From Ch67 sp964491665 (GTDB taxonomy: Bacteria > Pseudomonadota > Gammaproteobacteria > Pseudomonadales > Ketobacteraceae): 55,264 nt of DNA. Each line of letters opens with the position of its first letter. Position 1 is the first letter of the stretch. Where the stretch lies: contig CAZBII010000009.1 in assembly GCA_964491665.1 (NCBI GenBank), forward strand, positions 1 through 55,264, given 5' to 3'. The notes beneath the pieces are model-generated. The model was not told where the DNA came from. It saw only the letters and a program-made list of their open reading frames with translations, and made no database searches. Of the stretch, positions 17,184 to 26,162 are shown piece after piece. The position numbers and the translations under genes are program-made.

Positions 17184-17609
17184 ATGAGTCAATCTCTGAA
17201 AAAACAGGCACCTATTACCCTGTCGTCGCTGGATCTGGACCGGCTGGAGGATCTGTTGGCGTCCGTGTCGCCGCAGGCCGTGCCGGGCAAGGCCGATCTG
17301 CTGGCAGAACTGAACCGGGCTGAGGTGGTGGCGCCGGAAGAGGTGCCGCCCACGGTGGTGACCATGAATTCCACCGTGCGTTTCCGCATTACCAATTCCG
17401 GCGAGGAGTTCTGCCTGACGCTGGTGTATCCCAAGGACGTGAATGGCGCGCCGGACCGGGTGTCGGTGCTGGCGCCGGTGGGCAGCGCGCTGCTGGGGCT
17501 GTCGGTGGGCGCTGAGCTGGACTGGCCGCGCCCCGGTGGCGGGCTGATGACGGTGCAGGTGCTGGACGTGGTGTACCAGCCGGAACGGGCCGGCGAATTC
17601 CACCGCTGA
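17184..17609 (+). CDS. rnk: Regulator of nucleoside diphosphate kinase, Rnk (GreA-like)
   Basis: Protein of 141 residues. The C-terminal two thirds are a GreA/GreB-type RNA polymerase-binding domain: VTMNSTVRFRI, EEFCLTLVYP, VSVLAPVGSALLGLSVG and the TVQVLDVVYQPE ending. The N terminus is a short helical segment, as in Rnk of enterics and pseudomonads, where it binds RNA polymerase and affects nucleoside diphosphate kinase. Length fits the family. AGGAG precedes the ATG at 17184. Its stop overlaps the ATG of the next gene (TGATG), so the two are translationally coupled. Confidence 0.88.
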   Translation: MSQSLKKQAPITLSSLDLDRLEDLLASVSPQAVPGKADLLAELNRAEVVAPEEVPPTVVTMNSTVRFRITNSGEEFCLTLVYPKDVNGAPDRVSVLAPVGSALLGLSVGAELDWPRPGGGLMTVQVLDVVYQPERAGEFHR

Positions 17610-18010
17610 TGCCCCGCCTGCGCGCCGACCTGTTCAATCCCTGGACCCTGCTGGGCGCGTTCTTTCTGCTGCTGGGGGCGGTGGGGGTGATTCTGCCGTT
17701 GCTGCCCACCACGCCGTTCGTGCTGCTGGCGGCAGGCTGTTTTGCTCGCTCTTCGCCGCGCTTGCACCGCTGGCTGCTGGCCAGTGCCCTGTTCGGTCCC
17801 GTGCTGCGCGACTGGGAAAACAAGCACTGCGTGGCCTGCCGGGTGAAGCGTTTCGCCATCGGCATGATGGTGCTGGTGGGTGGTTCCTCGGTGTATCTGT
17901 TCGTGCCGCGTGGCTGGCCGCTGTTGTTGGCGCTGGGCCTGATCGGCGCCGGTTGCGTCGTGGTGCTGGGGCTGCGCACCTGTCCCGCCGGGCCGGTGCG
18001 CGAAGCCTGA
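17609..18010 (+). CDS. YbaN/DUF454 inner membrane protein
   Basis: Membrane protein of 133 residues with three or four hydrophobic segments. The DUF454 signature is present: LGAVGVILPLLPTTPFVLLA, CFARSSPRLHRWL and DWENKHCVACRVK. Function is unknown in E. coli and elsewhere. It shares one base with the rnk stop and is followed by a strong terminator at 18108, so rnk and this gene form a two-gene operon. Confidence 0.87.
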   Translation: MPRLRADLFNPWTLLGAFFLLLGAVGVILPLLPTTPFVLLAAGCFARSSPRLHRWLLASALFGPVLRDWENKHCVACRVKRFAIGMMVLVGGSSVYLFVPRGWPLLLALGLIGAGCVVVLGLRTCPAGPVREA

Positions 18011-18107
18011 CACCTTCTCTTCTGCCGTGTGCCGGCATTTTTCTTGCTCTGGTTTGCCCTGACCTGGCCTGCGCTGGTCAATATTTGACGAAGCTGGCAG
18101 AATCCAG

Positions 18108-18133
18108 AACCAAGCACTTGCTTGGTTTTTTTT
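18108..18133 (+). terminator. Intrinsic terminator of rnk-ybaN operon
   Basis: AACCAAGC (18108-18115), loop ACTT, GCTTGGTT (18120-18127), then six further T residues: a textbook rho-independent terminator. Confidence 0.88.
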
Positions 18134-18150
18134 GTTGGGGGAGCAGTACG

Positions 18151-19656
18151 GTGGCAGTGATGGCAAAACGGGGCAAGGCGCAGACGCTGCGCCAGCTGGA
18201 AGCCGCGATGCGGCGGGCACAGGACTACGCGCAGTGGCAGCAGGCGGCGGCGCAGCATGACCGGCTGTCGGGCCGGGAGGACTGGAAGCGGCGCGACGAA
18301 ACTTCGCTGTACGACAGTGCCGACATCCGCCAGCGTTGCGATCATCTGCGCAATCTGCTGCAGGAGCGCAATCACGACGAGCTGCTGTATGCATTGAACG
18401 AAGGCATCCACGGCAACATGAGCGGCATCGGTCAGCCGATTCTTTACAGCCAGGCCCAAACCGGCACCAAGTATCTGATCGACGATTACGTCAATGCGAT
18501 TGTGGATGCGCTGCACTTCATTGCGCGCGTGGATGACAGCCGGATTCCGCTGGCGGAAAAAATCGATTTCTTCCGTCGCGCCAGTCACTGCTTTGGCCGC
18601 TCGGCGCTGATGCTCAGCGGCGGTGCCGGCCTGATCTATTTCCATCACGGCGTGGTGCAGACGCTGGTGGACGAAGATCTGCTGCCCAATGTGATTTCCG
18701 GCGCCAGTGCCGGGTCCTGGATGTCGGCGCAGCTGGCCATGTACACCAACGAGGAATTACGCGCTGGCTATTTCGACCGCTTCCGCTATGACATGCCGGT
18801 GCATCTGAATCCGTGGAAGGTGCTGGCCGGGCTGGAGCCGGAGGTGTCGCCGGTGACGGTGAAGGAATCCGCGCTGGACAGCATCGGCAACCACATGACG
18901 TTTCAGGAAGCCTATGAACACACCGGCCGCTATATCAACGTGTCGATTGCGCCGGTGGAGAAGCACCAGAATTCGCGTCTGATGAATGCGATCACTTCGC
19001 CCAACGTGTATATCCGCTCGGCCATCGAGGCCTCCGGCAGCATTCCCGGCGTGCTGCCGGCGGTGCGGCTGTATGCCAAGGGCAGCGATGGCAAGCCCAA
19101 GCCGTATCTGCCGTCGCGGCGCTGGGTGGATGGCTCGTTTGCGCAGGACCTGCCGGCCAAGCGTCTGGCGCGTCTGTTTGGCGTGAACCACTACATCGTC
19201 AGCCTGATCAATCCGCTGGCGGTGCCGTTCGTGGATGATCCCAAGACCCGCTTTCGCAAGGGGGTGGGCGACACGGTGGCCGGTCTGCTGGTGAATGCGT
19301 CGAAGGATGTGCTGAGTGCGGCGGAGAACTATTTTTCCCGTTTCGGCGCGTCGTTTGTCAGCCCGGCGATCCTGCTGGCGCACGCCGTGCTGGATCAGGA
19401 ATACACCGGCGACATCAATATCATCCTGGAGAAGAAGGATTTCCTCTGGCGCCACATCCTGTTCAGTTTCCCGGACGACCGCGAGATCCAGAACCTGATC
19501 CTGGCGGGCAAACGCAGCACCTGGCCGCGCATCGCCATGATCCGTAACGCCACCATCATCGGCCGGGCGCTGGACTCGATTCTGGGCGAGCTGGACCAGC
19601 GCGAACTGGGTGGGCACGGTGCCATCGGCAAGCGCCATCTGACCCTGTCGGCCTGA
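18151..19656 (+). CDS. Patatin-like phospholipase with DUF3336 domain
   Basis: Protein of 501 residues. The N-terminal part (about 10-150) is a DUF3336 domain as found in yeast Tgl3/4/5-like lipases; the patatin domain follows, with the oxyanion motif SGGAGLIYFHHGV, nucleophile GASAG (Ser186) and the dyad Asp in RRWVDGSFAQ. It should hydrolyse acyl esters of phospholipids or neutral lipids at a membrane. GTG at 18151 has GGGGGAG 8 bases ahead and is preferred; ATG at 18160 would drop three residues. It is monocistronic, between the rnk terminator and the hisC promoter. Confidence 0.87.
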   Translation: MAVMAKRGKAQTLRQLEAAMRRAQDYAQWQQAAAQHDRLSGREDWKRRDETSLYDSADIRQRCDHLRNLLQERNHDELLYALNEGIHGNMSGIGQPILYSQAQTGTKYLIDDYVNAIVDALHFIARVDDSRIPLAEKIDFFRRASHCFGRSALMLSGGAGLIYFHHGVVQTLVDEDLLPNVISGASAGSWMSAQLAMYTNEELRAGYFDRFRYDMPVHLNPWKVLAGLEPEVSPVTVKESALDSIGNHMTFQEAYEHTGRYINVSIAPVEKHQNSRLMNAITSPNVYIRSAIEASGSIPGVLPAVRLYAKGSDGKPKPYLPSRRWVDGSFAQDLPAKRLARLFGVNHYIVSLINPLAVPFVDDPKTRFRKGVGDTVAGLLVNASKDVLSAAENYFSRFGASFVSPAILLAHAVLDQEYTGDINIILEKKDFLWRHILFSFPDDREIQNLILAGKRSTWPRIAMIRNATIIGRALDSILGELDQRELGGHGAIGKRHLTLSA

Positions 19657-19665
19657 CAGCCGGAC

Positions 19666-19694
19666 TTGGACAATCGCAGGCGGGGCGGTATGCT
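19666..19694 (+). promoter_or_regulatory. Sigma-70 promoter of hisC
   Basis: TTGGAC (19666-19671) and TATGCT (19689-19694) separated by 17 bp, 38 bp before the GTG start. Confidence 0.6.
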
Positions 19695-19731
19695 GCCGCC
19701 TTCCTGATCCCCCTTTGTCCGAGATGCTGCC

Positions 19732-20790
19732 GTGAGTGAATTCTGGAGCCCGGTGGTTCACACCCTGAAGCCATATGTGCCGGGTGAACAGCCGAAACTG
19801 ACCAACCTGATCAAGCTCAATACCAACGAGAATCCCTATGGGCCGTCGCCGCAGGTGCTGGCGGCGCTGCAGGCGGAAGTGGCTGACACCTTGCGCCTGT
19901 ATCCCGATCCCACCGGCGCGGCGCTGAAAGCCGCAGCGGCCAAACGGCACGGACTGGCGCCGCAGAATGTATTCGTGGGCAATGGGTCAGACGAAGTGCT
20001 GGCGCATGCGTTTCAGGCACTGCTGAAGCATGAGCAGCCGCTGCTGTTCCCCGACATCACCTACAGCTTCTATCCCGTTTACTGCCAGCTGTACCAGATC
20101 GACTACCAGACGATTCCCGTGCGCGAGGATTTTGCCATCGCGCTGGAAGATTACGCGCGCCCGAATGGCGGCATCATTTTCCCCAATCCGAATGCGCCCA
20201 CCGGCAAACTGCTGGCGCTGGCGGAGATTGAAAAGCTGCTGCAGGCGAATCCACACTCGGTGGTGGTGGTGGATGAGGCGTATGTGGATTTCGGCGGCGA
20301 GAGTGCGATTGCGCTGGTGCCGCGCTACCCGAATCTGCTGGTGGTGCAGACGTTCTCGAAGTCGCGTTCGCTGGCGGGATTGCGTGTGGGTTTTGCGGTG
20401 GGTCATGAAAAACTGATCGAAGGTCTGGAGCGGGTGAAGGACAGTTTCAATTCCTATCCGCTGGATCGCTTCGCGCTGGCGGGCGCGTTGGCGGCGCTGG
20501 AGGATGAAGCATATTTTGTTGCCACCTGCACCCGCATCATGGAAACGCGGGCGGTGCTGGTGCAGCAGATGGCACAGCTGGGCTTTGAAGTAATTCCGTC
20601 GGCGGCGAATTTCGTGTTTGCGCGGCATCCCCGGCATGATGCGGCGGCCATTGCGGCGGCACTGCGGGAAAAATCCATCATCGTGCGGCATTTCAAGCTG
20701 CCGCGTATTGATCAGCATCTGCGGATCACCATTGGCACCGATGAGGAATGTGCGGCGCTGGTGAAAGCGCTGGTCAGCATCGTCGCCTGA
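19732..20790 (+). CDS. hisC: Histidinol-phosphate aminotransferase
   Basis: PLP-dependent class I/II aminotransferase of 352 residues, exchanging the amino group between glutamate and imidazole acetol phosphate in histidine biosynthesis. Motifs: LNTNENPYGPSP near the N terminus, YPDPTGAALKAAAA, NPNAPTG, VVVDEAYVDF and the PLP-lysine motif TFSKSRSLAGLRVG (Lys210). The start is GTG. It stands apart from other his genes with its own promoter and terminator, as is common in this class of bacteria. A related aromatic aminotransferase role cannot be excluded. Confidence 0.9.
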   Translation: MSEFWSPVVHTLKPYVPGEQPKLTNLIKLNTNENPYGPSPQVLAALQAEVADTLRLYPDPTGAALKAAAAKRHGLAPQNVFVGNGSDEVLAHAFQALLKHEQPLLFPDITYSFYPVYCQLYQIDYQTIPVREDFAIALEDYARPNGGIIFPNPNAPTGKLLALAEIEKLLQANPHSVVVVDEAYVDFGGESAIALVPRYPNLLVVQTFSKSRSLAGLRVGFAVGHEKLIEGLERVKDSFNSYPLDRFALAGALAALEDEAYFVATCTRIMETRAVLVQQMAQLGFEVIPSAANFVFARHPRHDAAAIAAALREKSIIVRHFKLPRIDQHLRITIGTDEECAALVKALVSIVA

Positions 20791-20827
20791 GATTTTTTGC
20801 AGGCATCTGCAGTTATAGACAGAACAG

Positions 20828-20886
20828 AAAACCCGCCCCGGTTGCCACGAGTTCGCGGCAGGAAGCAACCGGGGCGGTTTTGTTTT
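20828..20886. terminator. Bidirectional terminator between hisC and fmdB
   Basis: CCGCCCCGGTTGC (20833-20845) pairs perfectly with GCAACCGGGGCGG (20865-20877). A-rich sequence on the left and T-rich on the right (TTTTGTTTT) allow it to stop both hisC and the leftward urt-fmd transcripts. Confidence 0.85.
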
Positions 20887-20902
20887 CAGCGGACGTGGAA
20901 TG

Positions 20903-21274
20903 TCAGTGACTGATCATCCAGGGCCGCATGGATGGAAACATCTTGCTGCCATCCGCCGTGTACATCAGGCTGGATTTGCGCTTCTGTTCCGAGTGACAGC
21001 CGCAGCCGGGCGCGTGCTTGTGCTGGCGGAGTTCACGCTGCGCGTCCTCGCGGATGGACTGGTTGGAAAACACCGGTTCATGTCGCGCCTTCTCATTGGT
21101 TTCGAACGCCTGCCGCCGCTGCGCTGCCATCGCCAGAAACTCCGGCGAGAACAGGATGACGCGCGGTGATTGCGCGCCACACTGTGGACAGGCACAGGGC
21201 TTGTCGAAATCCGCCAGCTTCACCATTTCCTGAAATACACCGTGCTCGGCACATTTGTAGTCGTACAAAGGCAT
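20903..21274 (-). CDS. fmdB: FmdB-type zinc ribbon protein
   Basis: Protein of 123 residues whose N terminus MPLYDYKCAEHGVFQ is the FmdB/CxxC zinc-ribbon signature, here with a CACPQCG second knuckle. The middle and C-terminal parts are longer than in minimal FmdB proteins and contain GCGCH, so a second metal site is possible. FmdB of Methylophilus methylotrophus was proposed to regulate amide and urea porin and formamidase genes; the assignment rests on that family link and on its place 15 bp after the formamidase gene. GGAGG precedes the ATG. Last gene of the leftward operon. Confidence 0.82.
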   Translation of the reverse strand: MPLYDYKCAEHGVFQEMVKLADFDKPCACPQCGAQSPRVILFSPEFLAMAAQRRQAFETNEKARHEPVFSNQSIREDAQRELRQHKHAPGCGCHSEQKRKSSLMYTADGSKMFPSMRPWMISH

Positions 21275-21289
21275 GCTGTGTCCTCCGCG

Positions 21290-22522
21290 TTATTTCAGAT
21301 CCGGTGCCAGCGGGATGTCGATGCTGCCGTCGAGATATTTTGTCGGGCCACTCGCGTTCGGCTTGATGTCGAACTCGAATATGTCGGTGGGCAGCCACAG
21401 CGTGGCGCAGGCGTTTGGCACATCCACCACGCCACTGATATGACCCTGCACCGGCGCCGTGCCGAGAATCGCGTAAGCCTGCGCGCGGGTGTAACCGAAC
21501 TTGGTGAGATATTCGATTGCGTTCAGGCAAGCCTGACGATAGGCGATGTGCACATCGAGATAATGCTGCTTGCCCTGTTCGTCCACCGAGATGCCTTCGA
21601 AAATCAGATAGTCGTCATATTTCGGCGTGATCGGGCTGGGTTTGAAAATCGGATTCTTGATGCCGTATTGTTTCATGCCGTCCTTGATCAGGCTGACGCG
21701 CAGGTGAATCCAGCCCGCCATTTCGATGGCGCCGCAAAATGTTATTTCGCCGTCGCCCTGACTGAAGTGCAGATCGCCGACGGACAGACCGCCGCCTTTG
21801 ACATAGACGGGGAAATACACTTTCGAGCCGCGCGACAGATCCTTGATGTCGCAGTTGCCGCCGTGTTCGCGCGGTGGCACGGTGCGGGCGCCTTCCGCTG
21901 CAGCCACCGCCGCGTCTTCTTTTTTCATCTTGCCCATGTGCGCGGTGGGCGCGTAAGGAAGATTGGCGAGGCCGGGTACACGGGTGGGATCGGAATCGAA
22001 CAATTCCTTCTCGCGCTTGTTCCACTCCGCCAGCATTTCCTTCGACGGCAGGCAGCCGATCAGGCCCGGATGGATCAGGCCGGCAAATTCCACGCCCGGC
22101 ACGTGCCGTGATTTCGTAAACATGCCGTTGAAATCCCAGATGGATTTCTGCGCTTCCGGAAAATGTTCGGTGAGAAAGCCGCCGCCGTTTTTCTTGGAGA
22201 AAAAGCCGTTGAACCCCCACAGACTTTCCTGAAAGGCGCCGATGTCAAGAATGTCCACCACCAGCAGGTCGCCGGGCTCGGCACCTTCCACGCCGACGGG
22301 GCCGGACAGGAAATGCACCTGCGACAGATCGACATCGCGCACGTCGGCAGCGTCGTCGTTGTTCTTGATCTGGCCACCGGTCCAGTCGTAGCACTCGATG
22401 ATGAAGTCGTCGCCCGGCTTCACCATCACCGCCATCGGAATATCCGGATGCCAGCGGTTGTGAATGTTGTCCTGCTCGTAGGGCGATTTCTTCAGGTCGA
22501 TTTTGATGATGGTCTCAGCCAT
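21290..22522 (-). CDS. fmdA: Formamidase / acetamidase
   Basis: Cytoplasmic amidohydrolase of 410 residues of the FmdA_AmdA family, releasing ammonia from formamide or another short aliphatic amide. Highly characteristic runs include HNRWHPDIP, GDDFIIECYDWTGGQI, SGPVGVEGAEPGDLLVVDIL, the GHFPEAQ-like segment LTEHFPEAQ, GLIHPGLIGCLPS, PREHGGNCDIKDL and FSQGDGEITFCGAIE. Length matches known formamidases. Start ATG at 22522 follows AGGTGA by 6 bases. It sits 59 bp after urtE, with a sigma-54-like site in that gap, and directly before fmdB, so imported amide would be hydrolysed by this enzyme. Confidence 0.93.
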   Translation of the reverse strand: MAETIIKIDLKKSPYEQDNIHNRWHPDIPMAVMVKPGDDFIIECYDWTGGQIKNNDDAADVRDVDLSQVHFLSGPVGVEGAEPGDLLVVDILDIGAFQESLWGFNGFFSKKNGGGFLTEHFPEAQKSIWDFNGMFTKSRHVPGVEFAGLIHPGLIGCLPSKEMLAEWNKREKELFDSDPTRVPGLANLPYAPTAHMGKMKKEDAAVAAAEGARTVPPREHGGNCDIKDLSRGSKVYFPVYVKGGGLSVGDLHFSQGDGEITFCGAIEMAGWIHLRVSLIKDGMKQYGIKNPIFKPSPITPKYDDYLIFEGISVDEQGKQHYLDVHIAYRQACLNAIEYLTKFGYTRAQAYAILGTAPVQGHISGVVDVPNACATLWLPTDIFEFDIKPNASGPTKYLDGSIDIPLAPDLK

Positions 22523-22546
22523 GGTGTGTCACCTCTTGCGTGTTGT

Positions 22547-22562
22547 TGCAGTATTGTGGCCA
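22547..22562 (-). promoter_or_regulatory. Possible sigma-54 promoter in front of fmdA
   Basis: Leftward TGGCCACAATACTGCA has the -24 TGGC and -12 TGCA parts at the correct spacing (GG to GC, 10 bases between), but the bases between TGGC and the -12 box fit poorly. It would leave a very short leader to the ATG at 22522. Confidence 0.3.
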
Positions 22563-22581
22563 GTCAGCCGGATGAAATGGT

Positions 22582-23271
22582 TTACACCGACAGATACGCG
22601 GCGATTTTGGCTTCATCGACATTGGCGCGTTCTTCCTCCGCCACGATGTCGCCTTTTTCCAGCACCAGAATGCGGTCGGCAATATCCAGTGCAAAACTCA
22701 GAACCTGTTCCGACACGATGATCGACAAGCCTTTTTCATCGCGGATGCGTTTGAGCGTGCGCCCCATTTCGCGAATGATCGACGGCTGGATGCCTTCGGT
22801 GGGTTCGTCGAGCAGCAGCAGTTTGGGGCGGCTGGCGAGCGCGCGGGCAATCGCCAATTGCTGCTGCTGGCCACCGGACAGGTTGCCGCCGCGCCGCGAT
22901 TTCATTTCCAGCAGCACCGGAAACAGATCGTAAAGATCCTGCGGCACTTTTTTATCCTTCACCGTGGTGAGGCCGGTTTCGATGTTTTCCTTCACCGTCA
23001 TGGTGGAAAAAATCATGCGCCCCTGCGGCACGAAGCCGACGCCGCTGGCGACGCGCTGGTGACTTTTCAGGTGCGTGAGATCGGTGCCATAGAGTGTGGC
23101 GCTGCCCTTGCGCGTTGGCAGGATTCCCATCAGGGATTTCATCAGCGTGGTTTTGCCCATGCCATTGCGGCCCATGATGGCGACGATCTCGCGCGGCTTC
23201 ACTTCGAAGTTCAGATTGTGGATGACTTCGCTCTGGCCGTAGGCGACCTGGTAATTCGAAACTGACAGCAT
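22582..23271 (-). CDS. urtE: Urea/short-chain amide ABC transporter ATPase UrtE
   Basis: ABC ATPase of 229 residues. Walker A GRNGMGKTT (about 35-43), Q-loop FVPQGRMIF, signature LSGGQQQQLAIARAL, Walker B LLLLDEPTEGIQP and the H-loop replaced by Gln-Val-Leu-Ser after VSEQ. The replacement of the switch His by Gln in VSEQ is normal for LivF/UrtE-type subunits. The start MLSVSNYQVAYGQSEVI is typical of UrtE; a longer upstream frame overlaps urtD and is not used. Works with UrtD as the ATPase pair at the inner membrane. Confidence 0.92.
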   Translation of the reverse strand: MLSVSNYQVAYGQSEVIHNLNFEVKPREIVAIMGRNGMGKTTLMKSLMGILPTRKGSATLYGTDLTHLKSHQRVASGVGFVPQGRMIFSTMTVKENIETGLTTVKDKKVPQDLYDLFPVLLEMKSRRGGNLSGGQQQQLAIARALASRPKLLLLDEPTEGIQPSIIREMGRTLKRIRDEKGLSIIVSEQVLSFALDIADRILVLEKGDIVAEEERANVDEAKIAAYLSV

Positions 23272-23284
23272 GTGATGTCCTCGC

Positions 23285-24049
23285 TCAGTGGCCCAGATAA
23301 ACTTCAACGACTTTCGGATCGTGCTTGACGCGATCCATGGAACCTTCCGACAGCACCTTGCCCTGGTGCAGCACGGTGACGCGGTCAGCGATGTCTTCCA
23401 CAAACTGCATGTCGTGTTCGATCACGATCACGGAACGGTTTTTGGTGATGCGGTGCAGCAGTTCGGCGGTCTGCTTCCGTTCGGCCACCGACATGCCGGC
23501 CACAGGTTCATCCAGCATCAGCAGGTCGGGGTTCTGGATCAGCAGCATGCCGATTTCCAACCACTGCTTCTGGCCATGGCTGAGCAGGCCTGCTTCCCGG
23601 TTGAGCTGGTCTTTGAGAAAAATCGTTTCGGCAATTTCTTCTACCTTGGAGATGACATCCCTGTCCCGCTTGAAGGTGAGCGCGCCCCACACATTGCGTC
23701 CTTTTGGATAGGAAATTTCCAGGTTCTCGAACACGGTGAGATCTTCGTAGATCGACGGATTCTGGAACTTGCGGCCGACACCGGCGTGCACGATCTGGTG
23801 TTCCTTCATTTTGGTGAGTTCCTTGCCACGGAACTTGATCGAGCCGGCAGTGGCTTTGGTGCGGCCGCAGATCAGATCGAGCACGGTGGTTTTGCCTGCG
23901 CCGTTCGGGCCGATGATGACGCGGATTTCGTTTTCATCGACATAGAAGGACAGATCGTTCACTGCCTTGAATCCGTCGAAGGAAACGGTGAGTCCTTCCA
24001 CGGCGAGCACGAAATCCTGCGGGCCGATGCTCTGGTTGGCGATAGTCAT
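23285..24049 (-). CDS. urtD: Urea/short-chain amide ABC transporter ATPase UrtD
   Basis: ABC ATPase of 254 residues, LivG-like. Walker A GPNGAGKTT, Q-loop GRKFQNPSIYEDLTVFENL, signature LSHGQKQWLEIGMLL (the Ser-His-Gly-Gln-Lys-Gln-Trp form is typical of UrtD), Walker B LLMLDEPVAGM and switch His in VIEHDM. It starts 13 bp after urtC and ends 13 bp before urtE, with translation likely coupled through the operon. Confidence 0.93.
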   Translation of the reverse strand: MTIANQSIGPQDFVLAVEGLTVSFDGFKAVNDLSFYVDENEIRVIIGPNGAGKTTVLDLICGRTKATAGSIKFRGKELTKMKEHQIVHAGVGRKFQNPSIYEDLTVFENLEISYPKGRNVWGALTFKRDRDVISKVEEIAETIFLKDQLNREAGLLSHGQKQWLEIGMLLIQNPDLLMLDEPVAGMSVAERKQTAELLHRITKNRSVIVIEHDMQFVEDIADRVTVLHQGKVLSEGSMDRVKHDPKVVEVYLGH

Positions 24050-24062
24050 GACGCGGCTCCCG

Positions 24063-25202
24063 TTACAGTGGTGTGGACGATGCGGTGGAAGAAACTGCGC
24101 GCGGCTTTTTCAGATTGGCGAGCCACTTCTCGATGCGTGGCGCCACCCAGGTCTGATAGAGGCCGGCGATGCCATTGGGGAAGGCGAGCACCACTGCGAT
24201 GAAGAGTCCGCCCATGGCAAACAGCCACAGCTCCGGGAAACTTTCCGAGAAGGTGGTTTTCGCCCAGTTCACCAGCAGCGTGCCGTACACCGCACCCAGC
24301 AGTGACAGGCGGCCACCGACGGCGCAGAAAATTACCATCTCGATGCTGGGCACGATGCCGACGAAGGATGGCGACATGAAACCCACCTGCAGCGTGAACA
24401 TGGCGCCGCCGATGGCAGAAAACGCAGCGCCGAGGCAGAACACGAAGATCTTGAAGTTAGAGACATCGTAGCCGGAGAAACGCACGCGGTCCTCGCGTTC
24501 ACGCATTGCCACCAGCAGGCGACCGAGTTTGCTTTTGCGGACGTACTGCGCCGCGAACAGACACAGGAACAGCAGGCCGGCGTTGACGAAGTAGAGAATG
24601 TATTTGGCTTCGTCGGTGCGGATGTCCCAGCCTTTCAGCGTGCGCAGGTCGGTGATGCCGTTGACGCCGCCGGTATAACCCTGTTGCCCGATGATCAGGA
24701 TGGTAAGAATCGCGGCGAACGCTTGCGTGATAATCGCAAAGTACACACCACCGACACGGCGCTTGAACATCGCGACACCGATGAAGTAGGCGAAGATCGA
24801 CGGCACTACCAGCACGGCAATCAGCGTGAAAGTCAGACTGTGGAACGGTTGCCAGAAGAAGGGCAGTTCGGTGAGCTGGTTCCAGTCCATGAAATCCGGA
24901 ATACCGGGTGTGGACTGGATCTTGGTGGACTCCGGATCAGAGGCTTCCAGCTTCAGGAACATGGCCATGCAGTAGCCGCCGAGCCCGAAAAAAACACCCT
25001 GGCCCAGACTGAGAATGCCGCCATAGCCCCAGCACAGCACCAGGCCCAGCGCGACAAACGCATAGGTCAGATATTTGCCGACGAGATTGAGGCGGAAGAT
25101 ATCCAGCGACAGCGGAAATACCACCAGCAGCAGAATCGCCAGCAGCGCGAAGCCGATCAGATCCTGTTGTGGCATGAGTGATTTGATACCGTGAAATGAC
25201 AT
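24063..25202 (-). CDS. urtC: Urea/short-chain amide ABC transporter permease UrtC
   Basis: Inner membrane permease of 379 residues, LivM-like, with about ten hydrophobic segments. Family features: YLTYAFVALGLVLCWGYGGILSLGQGVFFGLGGYCMAMF in the first third, the insert between helices carrying IPDFMDWNQLTELPFFW, and the coupling region LLVAMREREDRVRFSGYD that contacts the ATPases. Part of the five-gene urt transporter; AGGAGAAA precedes the ATG at 25202. The short tail is rich in Ser, Thr, Ala and basic residues. Confidence 0.92.
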   Translation of the reverse strand: MSFHGIKSLMPQQDLIGFALLAILLLVVFPLSLDIFRLNLVGKYLTYAFVALGLVLCWGYGGILSLGQGVFFGLGGYCMAMFLKLEASDPESTKIQSTPGIPDFMDWNQLTELPFFWQPFHSLTFTLIAVLVVPSIFAYFIGVAMFKRRVGGVYFAIITQAFAAILTILIIGQQGYTGGVNGITDLRTLKGWDIRTDEAKYILYFVNAGLLFLCLFAAQYVRKSKLGRLLVAMREREDRVRFSGYDVSNFKIFVFCLGAAFSAIGGAMFTLQVGFMSPSFVGIVPSIEMVIFCAVGGRLSLLGAVYGTLLVNWAKTTFSESFPELWLFAMGGLFIAVVLAFPNGIAGLYQTWVAPRIEKWLANLKKPRAVSSTASSTPL

Positions 25203-25235
25203 CGTGATTTCTCCTGACTGCAGATTCGGTAACGC

Positions 25236-26162
25236 TCAGCGACGGATTTTCAGTGCGAACAGGCCTTGCGGACGCAGCATCAGAATGCCGACCACCACCA
25301 GCAGCGTGAGCACTTTCGCCATGGAACCACTGAGGAAGAATTCCATGGTGGATTGCGCCTGCGAAATCGTGAATGCAGAGGCGATGGTGCCGAGCAGGCT
25401 GGACGCGCCGCCGAACACCACGACCAGGAAGGTGTCGACGATATAGAGCTGGCCGGAGGTGGGGCCGGTGGACCCGATCATGGTGAAGGCGCTGCCGGCG
25501 ATACCGGCAATGCCGCAGCCGAGAGCGAAGGTCATGCGGTCCACTTTTTCCGTGTTGATGCCCACCGCGCCGGCCATTACCCGGTTCTGCACCACGGCGC
25601 GTACCTGGCCGCCCCAGCGCGAGCGGTACATCATCAGGCCAACGCTGATCGAGATGATGACGGTGAGACCCATGACGAACAGACCGTTGATGGGGATTTC
25701 GATGGAGTCGGTGAGCGAGATGGAGCCCATCAGCCAGTCCGGCAACGTCACACCCACTTCGCGAGCACCAAAGACGGAGCGATAAATCTGCTGCAGGATC
25801 AGGCTGAGGCCCCAGGTGGCGAGCAAGGTGTCGAGCGGGCGCTTGTAGAGGTGGCGGATCAATCCCCATTCCACCAGGGCGCCCAGCGCAAACGTGGCGA
25901 TGAACGCGAGCAGCATCGCCACGAAGAAATAGATGCCAAAAAGATTCTGTGCGTATTCGGAAAAAACGTGTGAGGTGAGGTAGGTGACATAGGCGCCCAG
26001 AATCATGAATTCGCCATGCGCCATGTTGATCACGCCCATCTGGCCGAAAATGATGGCGAGTCCCAGTGCCATGAGTACGAAAACGGAAAAGAGAATAAGT
26101 CCGGCGAAGCCCTGCATCGCAATGATGGATGTGAGTTCCGCCATGCTGTAGTCGGCAAACAT
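25236..26162 (-). CDS. urtB: Urea/short-chain amide ABC transporter permease UrtB
   Basis: Inner membrane permease of 308 residues, LivH-like, eight or so hydrophobic segments. Key runs are GLAIIFGQMGVINMAHGEFMILGAY, ATWGLSLILQQIYRSVFGAREVGV and the coupling segment VRAVVQNRVMAGAVGINTEKVDRMTFALG. Many UrtB proteins carry an extra N-terminal exported domain; this one has only the permease core. AGGAGG lies 6 bases before the ATG at 26162. It follows urtA after a 172-bp gap that holds a very stable hairpin. Confidence 0.92.
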   Translation of the reverse strand: MFADYSMAELTSIIAMQGFAGLILFSVFVLMALGLAIIFGQMGVINMAHGEFMILGAYVTYLTSHVFSEYAQNLFGIYFFVAMLLAFIATFALGALVEWGLIRHLYKRPLDTLLATWGLSLILQQIYRSVFGAREVGVTLPDWLMGSISLTDSIEIPINGLFVMGLTVIISISVGLMMYRSRWGGQVRAVVQNRVMAGAVGINTEKVDRMTFALGCGIAGIAGSAFTMIGSTGPTSGQLYIVDTFLVVVFGGASSLLGTIASAFTISQAQSTMEFFLSGSMAKVLTLLVVVGILMLRPQGLFALKIRR

